From positions 409,405 through 473,404 of the forward strand of contig NZ_LGIS01000020.1 of the NCBI RefSeq assembly GCF_001187905.1: a stretch of 64,000 nt of DNA. The letters are read 5' to 3'. The notes beneath the pieces were generated by a model. That model saw nothing but the letters and a program-made list of their open reading frames with translations. It made no database searches and was not told where the DNA came from. The stretch comes from Pantoea sp. RIT-PI-b (lineage in GTDB: Bacteria > Pseudomonadota > Gammaproteobacteria > Enterobacterales > Enterobacteriaceae). Shown here in pieces: positions 1 to 8,640 of this stretch (its first letter is position 1; each line of letters begins with the position of its first letter). The position numbers and the translations under genes were made by a program.

Positions 1-1
1 T

Positions 2-361
2 TTTGGCTATGTTGAGGTTGAATTCATGCGCGGATCGCCCGCCACACGGCTCGATCCGACCGATCCCCTCGTCGATTGGGTATTAACCAGCATGGCGGAA
101 ACCAGCGGCAAGAAACCGGCGCTGCTGCCCAATCTCGGCGGTTCGCTGCCAAATGAAGTGTTCTCCGATATTCTTGGTTTGCCCACGCTGTGGGTTCCGC
201 ATTCGTACCCGGCCTGTGGGCAGCATGGCGTCAACGAACACATGTTGAAATCGATCGCGCGCGAAGGTTTGCAGATCATGACGCGGCTGCTGTGGGATTT
301 AGGTGAGCAGGGTACGCAACTGGTGGCACAGCATCGTGCGCATGTCGGAGGTGGGCAATGA
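2..361 (+). CDS. M20 family metallopeptidase, C-terminal part
   Basis: This reading frame is open from the left edge of the window, so the gene starts outside it; an internal Met at base 26 should not be taken as the start. The visible 119 residues match the C-terminal end of M20 amidohydrolases/peptidases: a segment PNLGGSLPNEVF followed by LPTLWVPHSYPACGQHGVNEHML, the typical late catalytic-domain stretch whose QHGxNEH region carries a conserved metal-site histidine. M20 enzymes are zinc or cobalt dependent hydrolases of small peptides or N-acyl amino acids, usually cytoplasmic. The stop overlaps the start of the next gene in an ATGA, so the two are translationally coupled and the transporter probably imports the substrate. 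The substrate itself cannot be inferred. Confidence 0.8.
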   Translation, partial: FGYVEVEFMRGSPATRLDPTDPLVDWVLTSMAETSGKKPALLPNLGGSLPNEVFSDILGLPTLWVPHSYPACGQHGVNEHMLKSIAREGLQIMTRLLWDLGEQGTQLVAQHRAHVGGGQ

Positions 362-1632
362 GTACGCTGAATAGCACCCTGCCGCTGAACACCACCAAGC
401 CCAGCCTGCACAAAACGCTATTTGCCACTTGTATCGGCAACGCGCTCGAGTGGTTCGATATCGCCGTCTACGGCTTTTTCGCCAGCTACATTGCCCATGC
501 CTTTTTCCCTACCAGCGATCCCTCGGTCTCAATGCTGCTGACATTTGGTAGTTTTGGCGTGTCGTTTCTGATTCGTCCTTTAGGCGCGATTGTGCTAGGC
601 AACTATGCCGATCGTCATGGTCGGAAAAAAGCGCTGCTGCTGTCGATCAACCTGATGATGCTTGGCGGTGCCGTCATCACCTTTATGCCAGGCTACAGCA
701 GCATTGGTCTGATGGCGCCGCTGCTGATTTTGCTGGCACGTCTGGTGCAGGGTTTCTCGGCGGGGGGGGGGTTTGGCAGCTCAACGGCATTCCTGGGGGG
801 GCACTTCCCGGAACGTAAAGCGTTTATCGCCAGCTGGCAGTTTGCTACCCAGGGCGCCAGTACCTTGATGGCATCAGCATTTGGTCTGGGATTGACGCAG
901 ATCCTGACGGAAAGCCAGATTCAGGAGTGGGGCTGGCGGATTCCCTTCGCCTTCGGCCTGCTGATTGGTCCGCTGGGGATTTACATTCGTCGTCATGTCC
1001 ACGAACCGGCAAGTTTTGCTGAGCACAAACCGGAAGCCGCGCCGCTGAAAAGCCTGTTTGGTCGCCAGAAGGAGCTAATGCTGTTGGCGATCGGGCTGAT
1101 GGTGATCTCAACGGCCGTTAACTACATGCTGAATTACGTGCCGACCTATGCCACCAAAAATCTGCACCTCTCTGGCAGCGTCGCGTTCACAGCAACGCTG
1201 CTGGCGGGGGTGATTTTGACCGTGGTAACCCCGATTATGGGGCTATGGGCAGAACGCGTAGGACGTGTGCCGCTGATGTGGGGTTCACTGCTTCTGCTGA
1301 TCGTCACCATTTATCCCGCCTTTAAGCTGGTGGTTGAACACACCACGCCCACCACGCTGATTCTGCTGGTGTGCTGGATGGCGCTGCTGAAATCGATTTA
1401 CTTCTCGACGGTGCCGTCAGTGATGGCGGATCTGTTCCCGATTGGCACGCGTGCCAGCGGCATGGCAATCAGCTATAACGTGGCGGTAACGGTGTTTGGT
1501 GGCTTTGCACCGCTGATTTGTACGCTATTGATTAGCGCCACCGGTACCAGCCTGGCGCCGGGTTATTATCTGATGGCGATGTCGGTATTAAGCGGTCTGG
1601 CCTTGCTGCGCAGCCAGAAGCGCGTCTCGTAA
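358..1632 (+). CDS. MFS transporter of the metabolite:H+ symporter (MHS) type
   Basis: This is a 424-residue, 12-helix inner-membrane protein. The N-terminal NALEWFDIAVYGFFA segment and the loop 2-3 motif ADRHGRKKAL are signatures of the MHS branch of the major facilitator superfamily (ShiA, KgtP, ProP, citrate symporters), which import organic acids, betaines or related solutes with protons. It overlaps the preceding M20 peptidase gene by four bases (ATGA), which points to a two-gene uptake and hydrolysis unit for an acylated or peptide-like substrate. A run of eight G at about 764-771 within the glycine-rich LVQGFSAGGGFGSS segment is a possible slippage or sequencing-error spot, but the frame is intact on both sides. 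A strong terminator follows directly. The substrate is unknown. Confidence 0.85.
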   Translation: MSTLNSTLPLNTTKPSLHKTLFATCIGNALEWFDIAVYGFFASYIAHAFFPTSDPSVSMLLTFGSFGVSFLIRPLGAIVLGNYADRHGRKKALLLSINLMMLGGAVITFMPGYSSIGLMAPLLILLARLVQGFSAGGGFGSSTAFLGGHFPERKAFIASWQFATQGASTLMASAFGLGLTQILTESQIQEWGWRIPFAFGLLIGPLGIYIRRHVHEPASFAEHKPEAAPLKSLFGRQKELMLLAIGLMVISTAVNYMLNYVPTYATKNLHLSGSVAFTATLLAGVILTVVTPIMGLWAERVGRVPLMWGSLLLLIVTIYPAFKLVVEHTTPTTLILLVCWMALLKSIYFSTVPSVMADLFPIGTRASGMAISYNVAVTVFGGFAPLICTLLISATGTSLAPGYYLMAMSVLSGLALLRSQKRVS

Positions 1633-1638
1633 TGATTT

Positions 1639-1668
1639 CCCGGTGCGCAGCAATGCGCACCGGGTTTT
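1639..1668. terminator. Rho-independent terminator between the MFS gene and aldA
   Basis: An 11-base-pair perfect stem (CCCGGTGCGCA, loop GCAA, TGCGCACCGGG) is followed by TTTT on the plus strand. It lies just after the MFS stop codon and just before the aldA stop codon of the opposite strand, so it can serve both convergent transcripts. Confidence 0.9.
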
Positions 1669-1670
1669 CC

Positions 1671-3107
1671 TTATGAGAACTGTAAATAGGCCACGTGCGT
1701 CTGTAAAAACTCTTCTAACCCGTGACGTCCATCGGCGCCCCCGATCCCCGACTTACGCCAGCCCGCGTGGAACCCTTGCATCGCCTCAAAATTCTCACGA
1801 TTGATGTAGGTTTCACCAAACTTCAGCTTACGTAGCGCTACCATTGCGGTGTTCAGATTCTGGGTATAAATCGAAGACGTTAGCCCATATGCGCAATCGT
1901 TGGCCAGCGTCACCGCTTCGTCGAGAGTTTTGAAGCGCATTACCGGCAGTACCGGGCCAAAAATCTCTTCCTGCATAATCTCCATATCCTGACGCACGCC
2001 GGTGATGATGGTCGGCTCAAAATAGAAGCCTTTATTACCGGCACGTTTGCCGCCCAGCAGCACCTTGCCGCCATCCGCTACCGCTTTTGCGACTTTCTGC
2101 TCAACCCGTTCTAATGCGGCCGCAGTGATGAGCGGTCCCATATCAATGTCGTTGTGCTCCGCCGGGTTACCGAACTTCACCTGCTGCATAGCCGAAGTCA
2201 GTGCGCTGATAAAGCGATCGTAAATGCCCTCCTGCACGTAAACACGCTCGGCACAGTTACACACCTGTCCGGTGTTGATGACGCGGGAACTAACAATTGC
2301 TTTCACCGCTAAATCCAGGTCGGCATCATCCATCACGATAGCCGGCGCTTTGCCACCGAGTTCCAGCGACACTTTGGTGACATTTTTTGCCGCGGCTTCC
2401 ATGGTGGCGATACCGGCATTAACGCTGCCGGTCAGGCTCACCAGGCCCACTTTCGGGTTGCCTGCCAGCTCCTGACCAATTTCCGGACCATAGCCGTAAA
2501 CCATGTTGATCACGCCCTTTGGCAGGCCAATGTCATCAATGATTTGCGCGAAGATCGCCGCATTATTTGGCGTCAGCTCACTGGGTTTGATCACGATAGT
2601 GTTACCGGTCACCAGTGCAGGTGCCGCTTTACGTGCAATCAGGAAGAAGGGGAAGTTCCACGGCAGAATACCGGTGGTGACACCAATGGCTTTTTTGAAG
2701 ACAAAAATGTTTTCATTTGGACGGTCACTGTTAATGATCTCTCCATCATAACGACGCGCCCATTCGGCCATATACTCCAGATAGTCGGCAGTAAACAGGA
2801 CTTCGGTTTGTGCCAGACCCTGCGTTTTACCGCCCTCGGCAACGATAGTGGCGGACAGTTCTGCTTCACGCTGGCGTATCCCAGCGGCAATTTTACGTAA
2901 CCAGTTGCCACGCTCTACCGCCGGTAGCGCTTCCCAACCCGGCTGTGCCGCTTCGGCGGCGTTGATCGCCTGTGCGGCGTCTTGCTTACTGCCTTCCGGC
3001 ACGCGCGACAGCAGCGCTTCCGTTGCCGGATTAATCACTTCAATCCACTTGTCGTGGTGATCGGCCACAAACGCGCCATTAATATAATGTTGGTGATGTG
3101 TTGTCAT
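1671..3107 (-). CDS. aldA: Lactaldehyde/glycolaldehyde dehydrogenase AldA
   Basis: NAD-dependent aldehyde dehydrogenase that oxidises L-lactaldehyde, the product of rhamnulose-1-phosphate cleavage, to L-lactate. The start at 3107 gives 478 residues, close to the 479 of E. coli AldA; a longer frame to 3179 has no support, while GGAG lies 10 bases upstream of 3107. Visible residues are Asn151 (PWNFPFF), Lys174 (IKPSE), general-base Glu249 (LELGGKAP) and nucleophile Cys283 or Cys285 in GQVCNCAERV, the unusual CNC being shared with E. coli AldA. The C-terminal GWRKSGIGGADG stretch is also AldA-like. It sits at the edge of the rhamnose locus, unlike in E. coli where it is far away, and a RhaS-type site at 3178-3227 suggests direct control by rhamnose. 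Confidence 0.95.
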   Translation of the reverse strand: MTTHHQHYINGAFVADHHDKWIEVINPATEALLSRVPEGSKQDAAQAINAAEAAQPGWEALPAVERGNWLRKIAAGIRQREAELSATIVAEGGKTQGLAQTEVLFTADYLEYMAEWARRYDGEIINSDRPNENIFVFKKAIGVTTGILPWNFPFFLIARKAAPALVTGNTIVIKPSELTPNNAAIFAQIIDDIGLPKGVINMVYGYGPEIGQELAGNPKVGLVSLTGSVNAGIATMEAAAKNVTKVSLELGGKAPAIVMDDADLDLAVKAIVSSRVINTGQVCNCAERVYVQEGIYDRFISALTSAMQQVKFGNPAEHNDIDMGPLITAAALERVEQKVAKAVADGGKVLLGGKRAGNKGFYFEPTIITGVRQDMEIMQEEIFGPVLPVMRFKTLDEAVTLANDCAYGLTSSIYTQNLNTAMVALRKLKFGETYINRENFEAMQGFHAGWRKSGIGGADGRHGLEEFLQTHVAYLQFS

Positions 3108-3177
3108 TTGCAGGGGCTCCGCGATCTTCTTCGTTAAAAGTTTGTGAAGTGCAGAGTGAAACAGAATGCGGTGTCGC

Positions 3178-3227
3178 ACCTTTTTGTCACTGCCAGGGCG
3201 CAGAAAGGGATGGCAAAGAAGGGAAGA
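3178..3227 (-). promoter_or_regulatory. Predicted RhaS activator site of aldA
   Basis: Two half-sites separated by exactly 16 bases: plus-strand 3178-3194 ends in CTGCC and 3211-3227 reads TGGCAAAGAAGGGAAGA. On the minus strand the promoter-proximal half reads TGGCAGTGACAAAAAGG (3195-3179), 13 of 17 identical to the remembered E. coli rhaBAD half-site TGTCAGTAACGAGAAGG. The site ends about 70 bases upstream of the aldA start. No convincing CRP site is seen at the expected place upstream. This is inference from pattern, not tested. Confidence 0.65.
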
Positions 3228-3308
3228 TCAACACGACAGACGCAGCATTCCTGGCGAAATGCCGCGCTTTCAGCGGGTTAGCAGCAAAATACGCGTGTTA
3301 ACAGCGTG

Positions 3309-3407
3309 TCATGAACCGGGCATCGCCGCGCCGCTGGCAATAAACCAGGCCAGAAAACTGATGCCTGCAATGATGATAGCAATGGGGAATAGCAGTCCGA
3401 TTTTCAT
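3309..3407 (-). CDS. Putative 32-residue single-pass membrane protein
   Basis: A short frame encodes MKIGLLFPIAIIIAGISFLA (residues 1-20) followed by WFIASGAAMPGS, a single hydrophobic helix with a positively charged N-terminal residue and a small polar tail, typical of small inner-membrane proteins. It begins 14 bases after the stop of the upstream unknown gene on the same strand, so it is likely co-transcribed with it. The ribosome-binding site is weak (GGGA about 6 bases upstream). I do not recognise a family. If real, it would lie in a RhaS-controlled operon with the 107-residue protein and upstream of aldA. It could also be chance coding; ribosome profiling or conservation would decide. 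Confidence 0.4.
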   Translation of the reverse strand: MKIGLLFPIAIIIAGISFLAWFIASGAAMPGS

Positions 3408-3421
3408 AATAATCCCGAGAG

Positions 3422-3745
3422 TTAGGCGAGCTGAACAATAGCGCGATGGGTTTTCATCATACTAAACAGTTGGAATTGCGTCGCGTCGTCCACCTGACGC
3501 AGATGTTCACCTTTCTGATAATGAATATGGTGAACCTGCCCCAACTGTCGCCAGACGACAATCACCGAGGCCAGCAAAGCGCAATTCTCTTCGCTCTGCA
3601 CGCAATCCAGCGTGGCGTAGTGTGCCTCATCCAATCCATTAATAAAGACGTTTAACGCCTGCGCCGGCACGATAGCGCGGATGTCATCCAGCATCACGCG
3701 ACTCACTGATTGCGACAGCAGTAGTCTCAATCTTTTGGTATTCAT
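3422..3745 (-). CDS. Unknown 107-residue protein upstream of aldA
   Basis: I do not recognise this protein. The start at 3745 follows AAGGA by seven bases and gives a 107-residue soluble, mildly basic N-terminus (MNTKRLRLLL) protein without a signal peptide or membrane helix; the frame stays open further upstream to 4477, but that part runs over the rhaT promoter and into antisense of rhaT and is not credible. There are two cysteines (in TLDCVQ and ENCALL) and a histidine-rich stretch (VHHIHYQ) near residues 71-77. The position between aldA and rhaT, and a RhaS-like site about 70 bases upstream at 3817-3867, suggest a rhamnose-linked role, possibly a small enzyme or regulator. That role is inference only. 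Confidence 0.6.
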   Translation of the reverse strand: MNTKRLRLLLSQSVSRVMLDDIRAIVPAQALNVFINGLDEAHYATLDCVQSEENCALLASVIVVWRQLGQVHHIHYQKGEHLRQVDDATQFQLFSMMKTHRAIVQLA

Positions 3746-3816
3746 CTCAATCCTTCGTCTTGATGATTTTCCCAACGTTATACGGATTATTTGCCATAGG
3801 GGAAAGTCTGGCTGGC

Positions 3817-3883
3817 GGCTTTGTGTGACTGCCATGTTAATAGACACGGTGGCAGTAAACCAAAAACTGTGCTGATCAACACA
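3817..3883 (-). promoter_or_regulatory. Predicted RhaS-like site with adjacent CRP-like site, upstream of the 107-residue gene
   Basis: On the minus strand GTTTTTGGTTTACTGCC (3867-3851) and TGGCAGTCACACAAAGC (3834-3818) are two half-sites exactly 16 bases apart, the RhaS geometry seen at rhaB. A CRP-like palindrome TGTGCTGATCAACACA (3868-3883, 8 of 10 core bases) lies on the side away from the gene at 3745, its centre 8.5 bases from the half-site (11.5 at rhaB). Because half-sites are inverted, activity toward rhaT cannot be excluded, but rhaT has its own better-placed site. Confidence 0.5.
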
Positions 3884-3957
3884 ACACATTGAGAAAAAAT
3901 TCCGAATAATAAGCAACTTATGAAAATCTGAACGTGACCTGCCTGCAAATGCGATTT

Positions 3958-4026
3958 TGTGATCCTTATGTTGACGACCCCCCGAATTTTGCCAGCTACC
4001 TGCGCTTTCCGGCAGCCATCCAAAGG
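3958..4026 (+). promoter_or_regulatory. Predicted CRP half-site and RhaS site of rhaT
   Basis: Half-sites ACCCCCCGAATTTTGCC (3977-3993) and CGGCAGCCATCCAAAGG (4010-4026) are separated by 16 bases. A TGTGA half-site begins at 3958, so a CRP dimer would be centred at 3965.5, exactly 11.5 bases before the first RhaS half-site, the same distance as upstream of rhaB. A weak -10 candidate TAGACT lies at 4048-4053. The second half-site matches the rhaB one at 10 of 17 positions, so the call rests mainly on geometry. Confidence 0.55.
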
Positions 4027-4111
4027 CTGAAGAAAAGCTGCCCACCGTAGACTGCCGGTAATCGGGAAACCGCCGGTTTCCTGTTGGCCTCAACCTTACG
4101 AAGGAATAACA

Positions 4112-5146
4112 ATGAACAGTGCCATCATTGCAGGTATTTTCTGGCATCTGGTGGGTGCCGCCAGTGCCGCCTGTTTTTATGCTCCATTTAAGCAGGTGAA
4201 AAAGTGGTCTTGGGAAACGATGTGGTCGGTGGGCGGCATCATGTCGTGGCTGATCCTGCCGTGGGCAGTCAGCGCGGTGTTGCTGCCAAATTTCTGGGCC
4301 TATTACAGCAGTTTTAGCTTCTCCCAACTGCTGCCCGTATTTCTGTTTGGTGCCATGTGGGGCATCGGCAACATCAACTATGGACTGACCATGCGCTACC
4401 TCGGCATGTCGATGGGGATTGGGATTGCCATCGGCATTACCCTGGTGGTGGGAACCTTGATGACGCCGCTGTTGCAAGGCCGCTTTGTCGAGCTGTTCAG
4501 CTCAGCAGGTGGACGCATGACGCTGCTCGGCGTGTTCGTGGCGTTAATCGGCGTAGCGATTGTTTCACGTGCTGGTCTGTTAAAAGAGCGCGCGCTGGGC
4601 ATCAATGCGGAAGAGTTTAATCTGAAGAAGGGACTGGTGCTGGCGATCTTATGCGGCATCTTCTCCGCCGGCATGTCGTTCGCCATGGACGCTGCGAAGC
4701 CGATGCATGCAGCCGCCGCGAATCTGGGTATCAATCCACTTTACGTGGCGCTGCCGAGCTATGTCGTGATCATGGGCGGTGGTGCGCTGGTGAATCTGGC
4801 TTATTGCTTTATTCGGCTGGCGGTGAAAAGCGATCTTTCGGTGCGTCGTGATTTCTCCGTGGCCAAGCCGATGCTGCTTGCCAATATCGCCTTTGCGGTA
4901 TTAGGCGGCACCATGTGGTATCTGCAATTTTTCTTTTATGCCTGGGGCCACGCCAAAATCCCAGCACAATATGACTTTGTCAGCTGGATGCTGCATATGA
5001 GTCTTTATGTACTGTGCGGTGGGTTAGTGGGACTGGTGCTGAAAGAGTGGAAGTCGGTGGGGCAACGTCCGGTACGCGTGCTGTCACTGGGTTGCGTGGT
5101 GATTATTATTGCCGCCAACATTGTTGGCCTGGGAATGGCGGCCTGA
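4112..5146 (+). CDS. rhaT: L-rhamnose/proton symporter RhaT
   Basis: Inner-membrane permease of about ten helices that imports L-rhamnose with a proton. The 344 residues equal the length of E. coli RhaT and the sequence is nearly collinear with it, including [20 protein letters not shown] at the N-terminus, [20 protein letters not shown] and the C-terminal [13 protein letters not shown]. The start follows AAGGA by seven bases (ACGAAGGAATAACA). It is convergent with rhaR and shares a strong terminator with it. The upstream region carries predicted RhaS and CRP sites, matching rhamnose induction and catabolite control in E. coli. Confidence 0.97.
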   Translation: MNSAIIAGIFWHLVGAASAACFYAPFKQVKKWSWETMWSVGGIMSWLILPWAVSAVLLPNFWAYYSSFSFSQLLPVFLFGAMWGIGNINYGLTMRYLGMSMGIGIAIGITLVVGTLMTPLLQGRFVELFSSAGGRMTLLGVFVALIGVAIVSRAGLLKERALGINAEEFNLKKGLVLAILCGIFSAGMSFAMDAAKPMHAAAANLGINPLYVALPSYVVIMGGGALVNLAYCFIRLAVKSDLSVRRDFSVAKPMLLANIAFAVLGGTMWYLQFFFYAWGHAKIPAQYDFVSWMLHMSLYVLCGGLVGLVLKEWKSVGQRPVRVLSLGCVVIIIAANIVGLGMAA

Positions 5147-5149
5147 TGA

Positions 5150-5182
5150 AAAGCCTGACGCATAGATGATGCGTCAGGCTTT
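5150..5182. terminator. Bidirectional terminator between rhaT and rhaR
   Basis: A perfect 14-base-pair stem (AAAGCCTGACGCAT, five-base loop, ATGCGTCAGGCTTT) with A/T-rich flanks on both sides lies between the convergent rhaT and rhaR. Its right arm overlaps the last codons of rhaR. Confidence 0.85.
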
Positions 5183-6040
5183 GGCCTTCTCAGTTGAGGG
5201 TTCGCGCTGCGGCAGGAAACGCTGCCGCCACGCACTTGGCGTTAAACCTGTTTCTCGCGTAAACACCACGGAAAAGTAGTTACTGTCATCAAAGCCGCAG
5301 CGCGCGGCCACTTCACTGATTAAGCCATCCTGGGTTCTCAACAGGTACTTTGCCTGGCAGAGCTGTAGTTGTCGCAAATAGTGCCCTACGGTCATACCGG
5401 TTTGCTGACGAAAAAGCTGTTTTAACGCCCGCTCGCTCAACTGATTCTGCTGGCAAAACACCGCCAAATCGAATGGTCGGCTGATTGCACCCTGCAATGC
5501 TGACATCAGCAGATCCAGCTGCTCGCCCTCCGGCAGTGCCCAGGGGCGGTCGGCGGCATAACCATGACGACGCAAAATCAGCGCAAGCTGTAAAAACAGC
5601 GCTTCAGAGAGTTGAACGGATAGCGAATCGCTTTTGCGGCTTTCTCGCTCCAGTTGGCTAATGACACCGCGAGCCAATGCCATACCGCGGGTGGTTAAAC
5701 GCCAACATGCCGGCGAGTTCTCCTCCTGCGGTGGCAACAACTGGCTCCAGTCGAGCTCAAGACGAAAACGATCGCGGCAGTAAAGAATGTTATCCAGCGC
5801 CAAATCGTTGACGCTGTCATAACTGTGGCAATCATTATCGCGGATGTAAAACACGTCGCCGCAGGTGATCAACCACGGGCGATCGTTTAACACGTGCAGG
5901 CCGTTGCCACGCCAGACAATCACAATTTCACTGAACTCATGGCGATGCGGAGGGAAGGAGGGCTGCGGCATGCGCTCGGCCACCGCAATCGGCAGATTGG
6001 TGGCCGGAAAATAGTCTTCGCGCGTAAGGATCAGCGACAT
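5174..6040 (-). CDS. rhaR: AraC-family transcriptional activator RhaR
   Basis: The 288-residue protein has an N-terminal cupin sugar-binding domain ([20 protein letters not shown] around residues 33-52) and a C-terminal AraC DNA-binding domain with two helix-turn-helix motifs (residues about 180-280, ending [25 protein letters not shown]). E. coli RhaR (282 residues) has the same features. With L-rhamnose it activates the rhaSR promoter. It follows rhaS after 15 bases on the same strand, so it belongs to a rhaSR operon as in E. coli. The start at 6040 has GGGAG about ten bases upstream, lying in the rhaS-rhaR gap. A RhaR-like operator is seen at 6935-6985. Confidence 0.95.
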   Translation of the reverse strand: MSLILTREDYFPATNLPIAVAERMPQPSFPPHRHEFSEIVIVWRGNGLHVLNDRPWLITCGDVFYIRDNDCHSYDSVNDLALDNILYCRDRFRLELDWSQLLPPQEENSPACWRLTTRGMALARGVISQLERESRKSDSLSVQLSEALFLQLALILRRHGYAADRPWALPEGEQLDLLMSALQGAISRPFDLAVFCQQNQLSERALKQLFRQQTGMTVGHYLRQLQLCQAKYLLRTQDGLISEVAARCGFDDSNYFSVVFTRETGLTPSAWRQRFLPQREPSTEKAKA

Positions 6041-6055
6041 GAGGAAACGCTCCCG

Positions 6056-6877
6056 TTATAGCATCTGCTGGCGCTCCGCTCTGGGCGCACAGCCAAATTC
6101 CCGCCGGAACAGCGTGGAAAAGTGGTTGCTGTCACCAAATCCACACTGATAGGCGATGTCTGTAATGCGCATATCACTATGCCGCAGTAAATGCCGCGCC
6201 TGTAGCAGGCGAAGCCGATTGAGGTAGCGCTGCGGCGTATTGCCGGTTTGCTGCTTCATCTGGCGGTGCAGGGTACGCAATGACAGCGAAAAGCGGTCGG
6301 CCAGCGCATCCCACACAATATCTTCACTGTAGTGCTCATTGAGCCAGTCGAGCAACCGATGCAACCGCGCTTCCTGATCCTGCAATTGATCGTTATGAGC
6401 CGCTTCGCGCAACACAATCAGCAGCTGTAGAAACAGCTGCTCCTGATGCGCGTGCCGCTCCAGTGACCAACCATCCTGCTGCTTCATCTGCGTCACTATC
6501 TGCAATGCCTGCGCCATGACTTTGTGATTAATGCGCCAGTGCGAAGCATATTTGTCCTCTTCTTCGCGTGGCAGCAGATCCTGCAAACCCGAGAGAAAAC
6601 GAAACGCTGCCGGGCTGCGGTAGAGCACATTGGTCAGACACAAATTCTCCGTCTGCTCATAGAGATGGCGATCGTGATCGCGCACAAAGCAAACGCAGCC
6701 AGCAGATAACGCCTGCGGCTGACCGTTAAACACATGGATACCTGAACCGTGCTCAACCAACACAATTTCATGGAAATCATGATGATGTTCGGGAAATGCC
6801 TGCTGCGGCACGCGCGGCTCAATGGCGATGGCGTAATTCCCTTCAGGGAAGAAATCTGCGCTATGTAAAACGGTCAT
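6056..6877 (-). CDS. rhaS: AraC-family transcriptional activator RhaS
   Basis: The 273-residue activator of the rhamnose catabolic and transport promoters. The N-terminal cupin domain includes [20 protein letters not shown], and the C-terminal AraC domain includes [20 protein letters not shown] and [18 protein letters not shown]; both are nearly the same in E. coli RhaS (278 residues). With rhamnose it binds two 17-base half-sites and recruits polymerase with CRP. It is the first gene of the rhaSR operon, divergent from rhaBADM across 290 bases. The start at 6877 is preceded by GAGAGGC (AGAGG core) about eight bases upstream. Confidence 0.96.
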   Translation of the reverse strand: MTVLHSADFFPEGNYAIAIEPRVPQQAFPEHHHDFHEIVLVEHGSGIHVFNGQPQALSAGCVCFVRDHDRHLYEQTENLCLTNVLYRSPAAFRFLSGLQDLLPREEEDKYASHWRINHKVMAQALQIVTQMKQQDGWSLERHAHQEQLFLQLLIVLREAAHNDQLQDQEARLHRLLDWLNEHYSEDIVWDALADRFSLSLRTLHRQMKQQTGNTPQRYLNRLRLLQARHLLRHSDMRITDIAYQCGFGDSNHFSTLFRREFGCAPRAERQQML

Positions 6878-6934
6878 GATTTGCCTCTCAACTCACTTAA
6901 CTGCAGCCGAGTCTACGCAGGCGTTCAGCACCTT

Positions 6935-6985
6935 ACCTTGAATTTTGATCTGAGTGACGCAGGAAAATGGCTAATTTTTCAAGAT
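6935..6985 (-). promoter_or_regulatory. Predicted RhaR operator of rhaSR
   Basis: On the minus strand the sequence reads ATCTTGAAAAATTAGCC (6985-6969), a 17-base spacer, then AGATCAAAATTCAAGGT (6951-6935). This 17-17-17 arrangement and the ATCTTGAAAAAT and AAAATT-AAGGT cores match the E. coli rhaSR RhaR site as I remember it. It ends 58 bases from the rhaS start, leaving room for a promoter. Confidence 0.75.
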
Positions 6986-7042
6986 CTCAGCCCGGATTGA
7001 CGGAAATGCGGCAAGGCTCACAACTCTCTCCTTATGTGGTTC

Positions 7043-7058
7043 TGTGAGCTTTCTCACG
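7043..7058 (+). promoter_or_regulatory. CRP site of the rhaBADM promoter
   Basis: TGTGAGCTTTCTCACG matches the CRP consensus TGTGA-N6-TCACA at 9 of 10 core bases. It is centred 11.5 bases upstream of the first RhaS half-site and can also serve the divergent rhaSR promoter. Confidence 0.85.
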
Positions 7059-7061
7059 AAC

Positions 7062-7111
7062 TTCTTTGTCAGTCTGCCAGCGACTATTACGCACTGGCAG
7101 TAAGGGGAAGG
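7062..7111 (+). promoter_or_regulatory. RhaS site of the rhaBADM promoter
   Basis: Half-sites TTCTTTGTCAGTCTGCC (7062-7078) and TGGCAGTAAGGGGAAGG (7095-7111) are separated by exactly 16 bases. The second is 14 of 17 identical to the remembered E. coli half-site TGTCAGTAACGAGAAGG. A -10 candidate TAAGCT lies at 7132-7137, the spacing expected when the RhaS site overlaps the -35 element. Confidence 0.85.
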
Positions 7112-7167
7112 TGGCAAAAAGCAGAGATTTCTAAGCTGTAGCCATCTCATTACAGGAAGAGCACGCC

Positions 7168-8640
7168 ATGAGTATGCGTAACATTGTTGCCATTGATTTA
7201 GGCGCATCCAGCGGGCGCGTGATGCTCGCACAATGGAATTCAGCGAATCAGCACATCAGCCTGCGTGAAGTCCGCCGCTTTGCGAATCAGCGGGTGCGCC
7301 GTGCCGACTATGATTGTTGGGATTTGGACCGTCTCGAGCAGGAAATTCGTCTCGGGCTGGCTCAGTTAGATGAGGAAGGTATTGTGCCGGACAGCATTGG
7401 GATCGACACCTGGGGTGTTGATCTGGTGTTGCTGGATGCCAACGGGGAGCGTGTCGGTGAAGCGGTGAGCTATCGCGATAAGCGGACGGAAGGTCATATG
7501 GCTCAGGCCATCAAGGACTTGGGTAAAGGCGCAATCTATCAGCGTACCGGTATTCAATTTTTGCCCTTCAACACCCTTTATCAACTGCGTGCGCTGCATC
7601 TGCAGCAGCCGGATTGGCAGGCGCAGGTTAAGCATGCATTGATGATTCCTGATTATCTGCATTATCGCCTTACTGGCCAGATGAATTGGGAATATACCAA
7701 TGCCACTACTACCCAGTTGCTTAACATTCACAGCGGCGAATGGGATAGCGATTTGCTCGCCTGGGCTGGCGTCCCTGCAACGTGGTTGGGTAAACCGACG
7801 GCTCCGGGCAATACCGTGGGTTACTGGACCAGCGCCAGTGGCAATCAGATTCCGGTGGTGGCCGTCGCTACACATGACACGGCCAGTGCCGTGTTGGCTA
7901 CGCCGTTGATGCAGGATGATGCCGCCTATCTGAGTTCAGGCACCTGGTCGCTGATGGGCATTGAGAGTTTGCAGCCTTGTGTCAGCGCTGCCGCGCTTGA
8001 CGCCAACATTACCAATGAAGGTGGCGCAGAGGGTTACCGCGTCCTGAAAAACATCATGGGCTTATGGTTATTACAACGTGTCTGCAGCGAACTGCAAATA
8101 ACCGATCTCTGCACGCTCATCGCCCAGGCCGAAAAAGAGCCTCTCTGCCGCGCATTGGTTAATCCCAATCACAGTCGTTTTATCAACCCAGACAGCATGG
8201 TGCAGGAGATTCAAAACGCCTGTGCCGAGCAGCACATGCCGGTTCCGCAAACTCCAGCCGCCCTGGCCCGTACCATTTTCGATAGCCTGGCATTGCTGTA
8301 TCGCCAGGTGATTGGCGAACTCGGCCAACTGCGTGGTGCGCCGCTGCGTCAGCTGCATGTGGTGGGGGGAGGTAGTCAAAATCCGTTGCTAAATCAACTC
8401 TGTGCCGATGCCTGCCAGCTGCCCGTGTTGGCCGGACCCATCGAGGCTTCAACGCTCGGTAACATCGGTTGCCAGCTGATTGCCTTAGGCGAATTGCGTG
8501 ACGTTAGCGATCTGCGCCGCTGCATTAGCCAAAACTTCCCGTTAGAAAAATTTGAACCGCTGAACAACGGCGCCTTCGCTGCCCATCAGGCACGCTTCGC
8601 GGCGCTGAGCCAACCTGCTAAGGAACTTGCATATGACTAA
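7168..8640 (+). CDS. rhaB: Rhamnulokinase RhaB
   Basis: FGGY-family kinase that phosphorylates L-rhamnulose to L-rhamnulose 1-phosphate with ATP in the cytoplasm. The 490 residues (489 in E. coli) contain the actin-fold phosphate-binding [12 protein letters not shown] at residues 9-20, the [14 protein letters not shown] segment with the catalytic aspartate region, and the C-terminal adenosine-binding [19 protein letters not shown]. The start has AGGA about nine bases upstream. First gene of rhaBADM, under a RhaS/CRP promoter; its stop overlaps the rhaA start by eight bases. Confidence 0.96.
   Translation: MSMRNIVAIDLGASSGRVMLAQWNSANQHISLREVRRFANQRVRRADYDCWDLDRLEQEIRLGLAQLDEEGIVPDSIGIDTWGVDLVLLDANGERVGEAVSYRDKRTEGHMAQAIKDLGKGAIYQRTGIQFLPFNTLYQLRALHLQQPDWQAQVKHALMIPDYLHYRLTGQMNWEYTNATTTQLLNIHSGEWDSDLLAWAGVPATWLGKPTAPGNTVGYWTSASGNQIPVVAVATHDTASAVLATPLMQDDAAYLSSGTWSLMGIESLQPCVSAAALDANITNEGGAEGYRVLKNIMGLWLLQRVCSELQITDLCTLIAQAEKEPLCRALVNPNHSRFINPDSMVQEIQNACAEQHMPVPQTPAALARTIFDSLALLYRQVIGELGQLRGAPLRQLHVVGGGSQNPLLNQLCADACQLPVLAGPIEASTLGNIGCQLIALGELRDVSDLRRCISQNFPLEKFEPLNNGAFAAHQARFAALSQPAKELAYD

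Noticed and set aside
3422..4477. A 351-codon minus-strand open frame
   Set aside because: Only its last 107 codons have a ribosome-binding site and protein-like sequence. The rest crosses the rhaT control region and runs antisense to rhaT.
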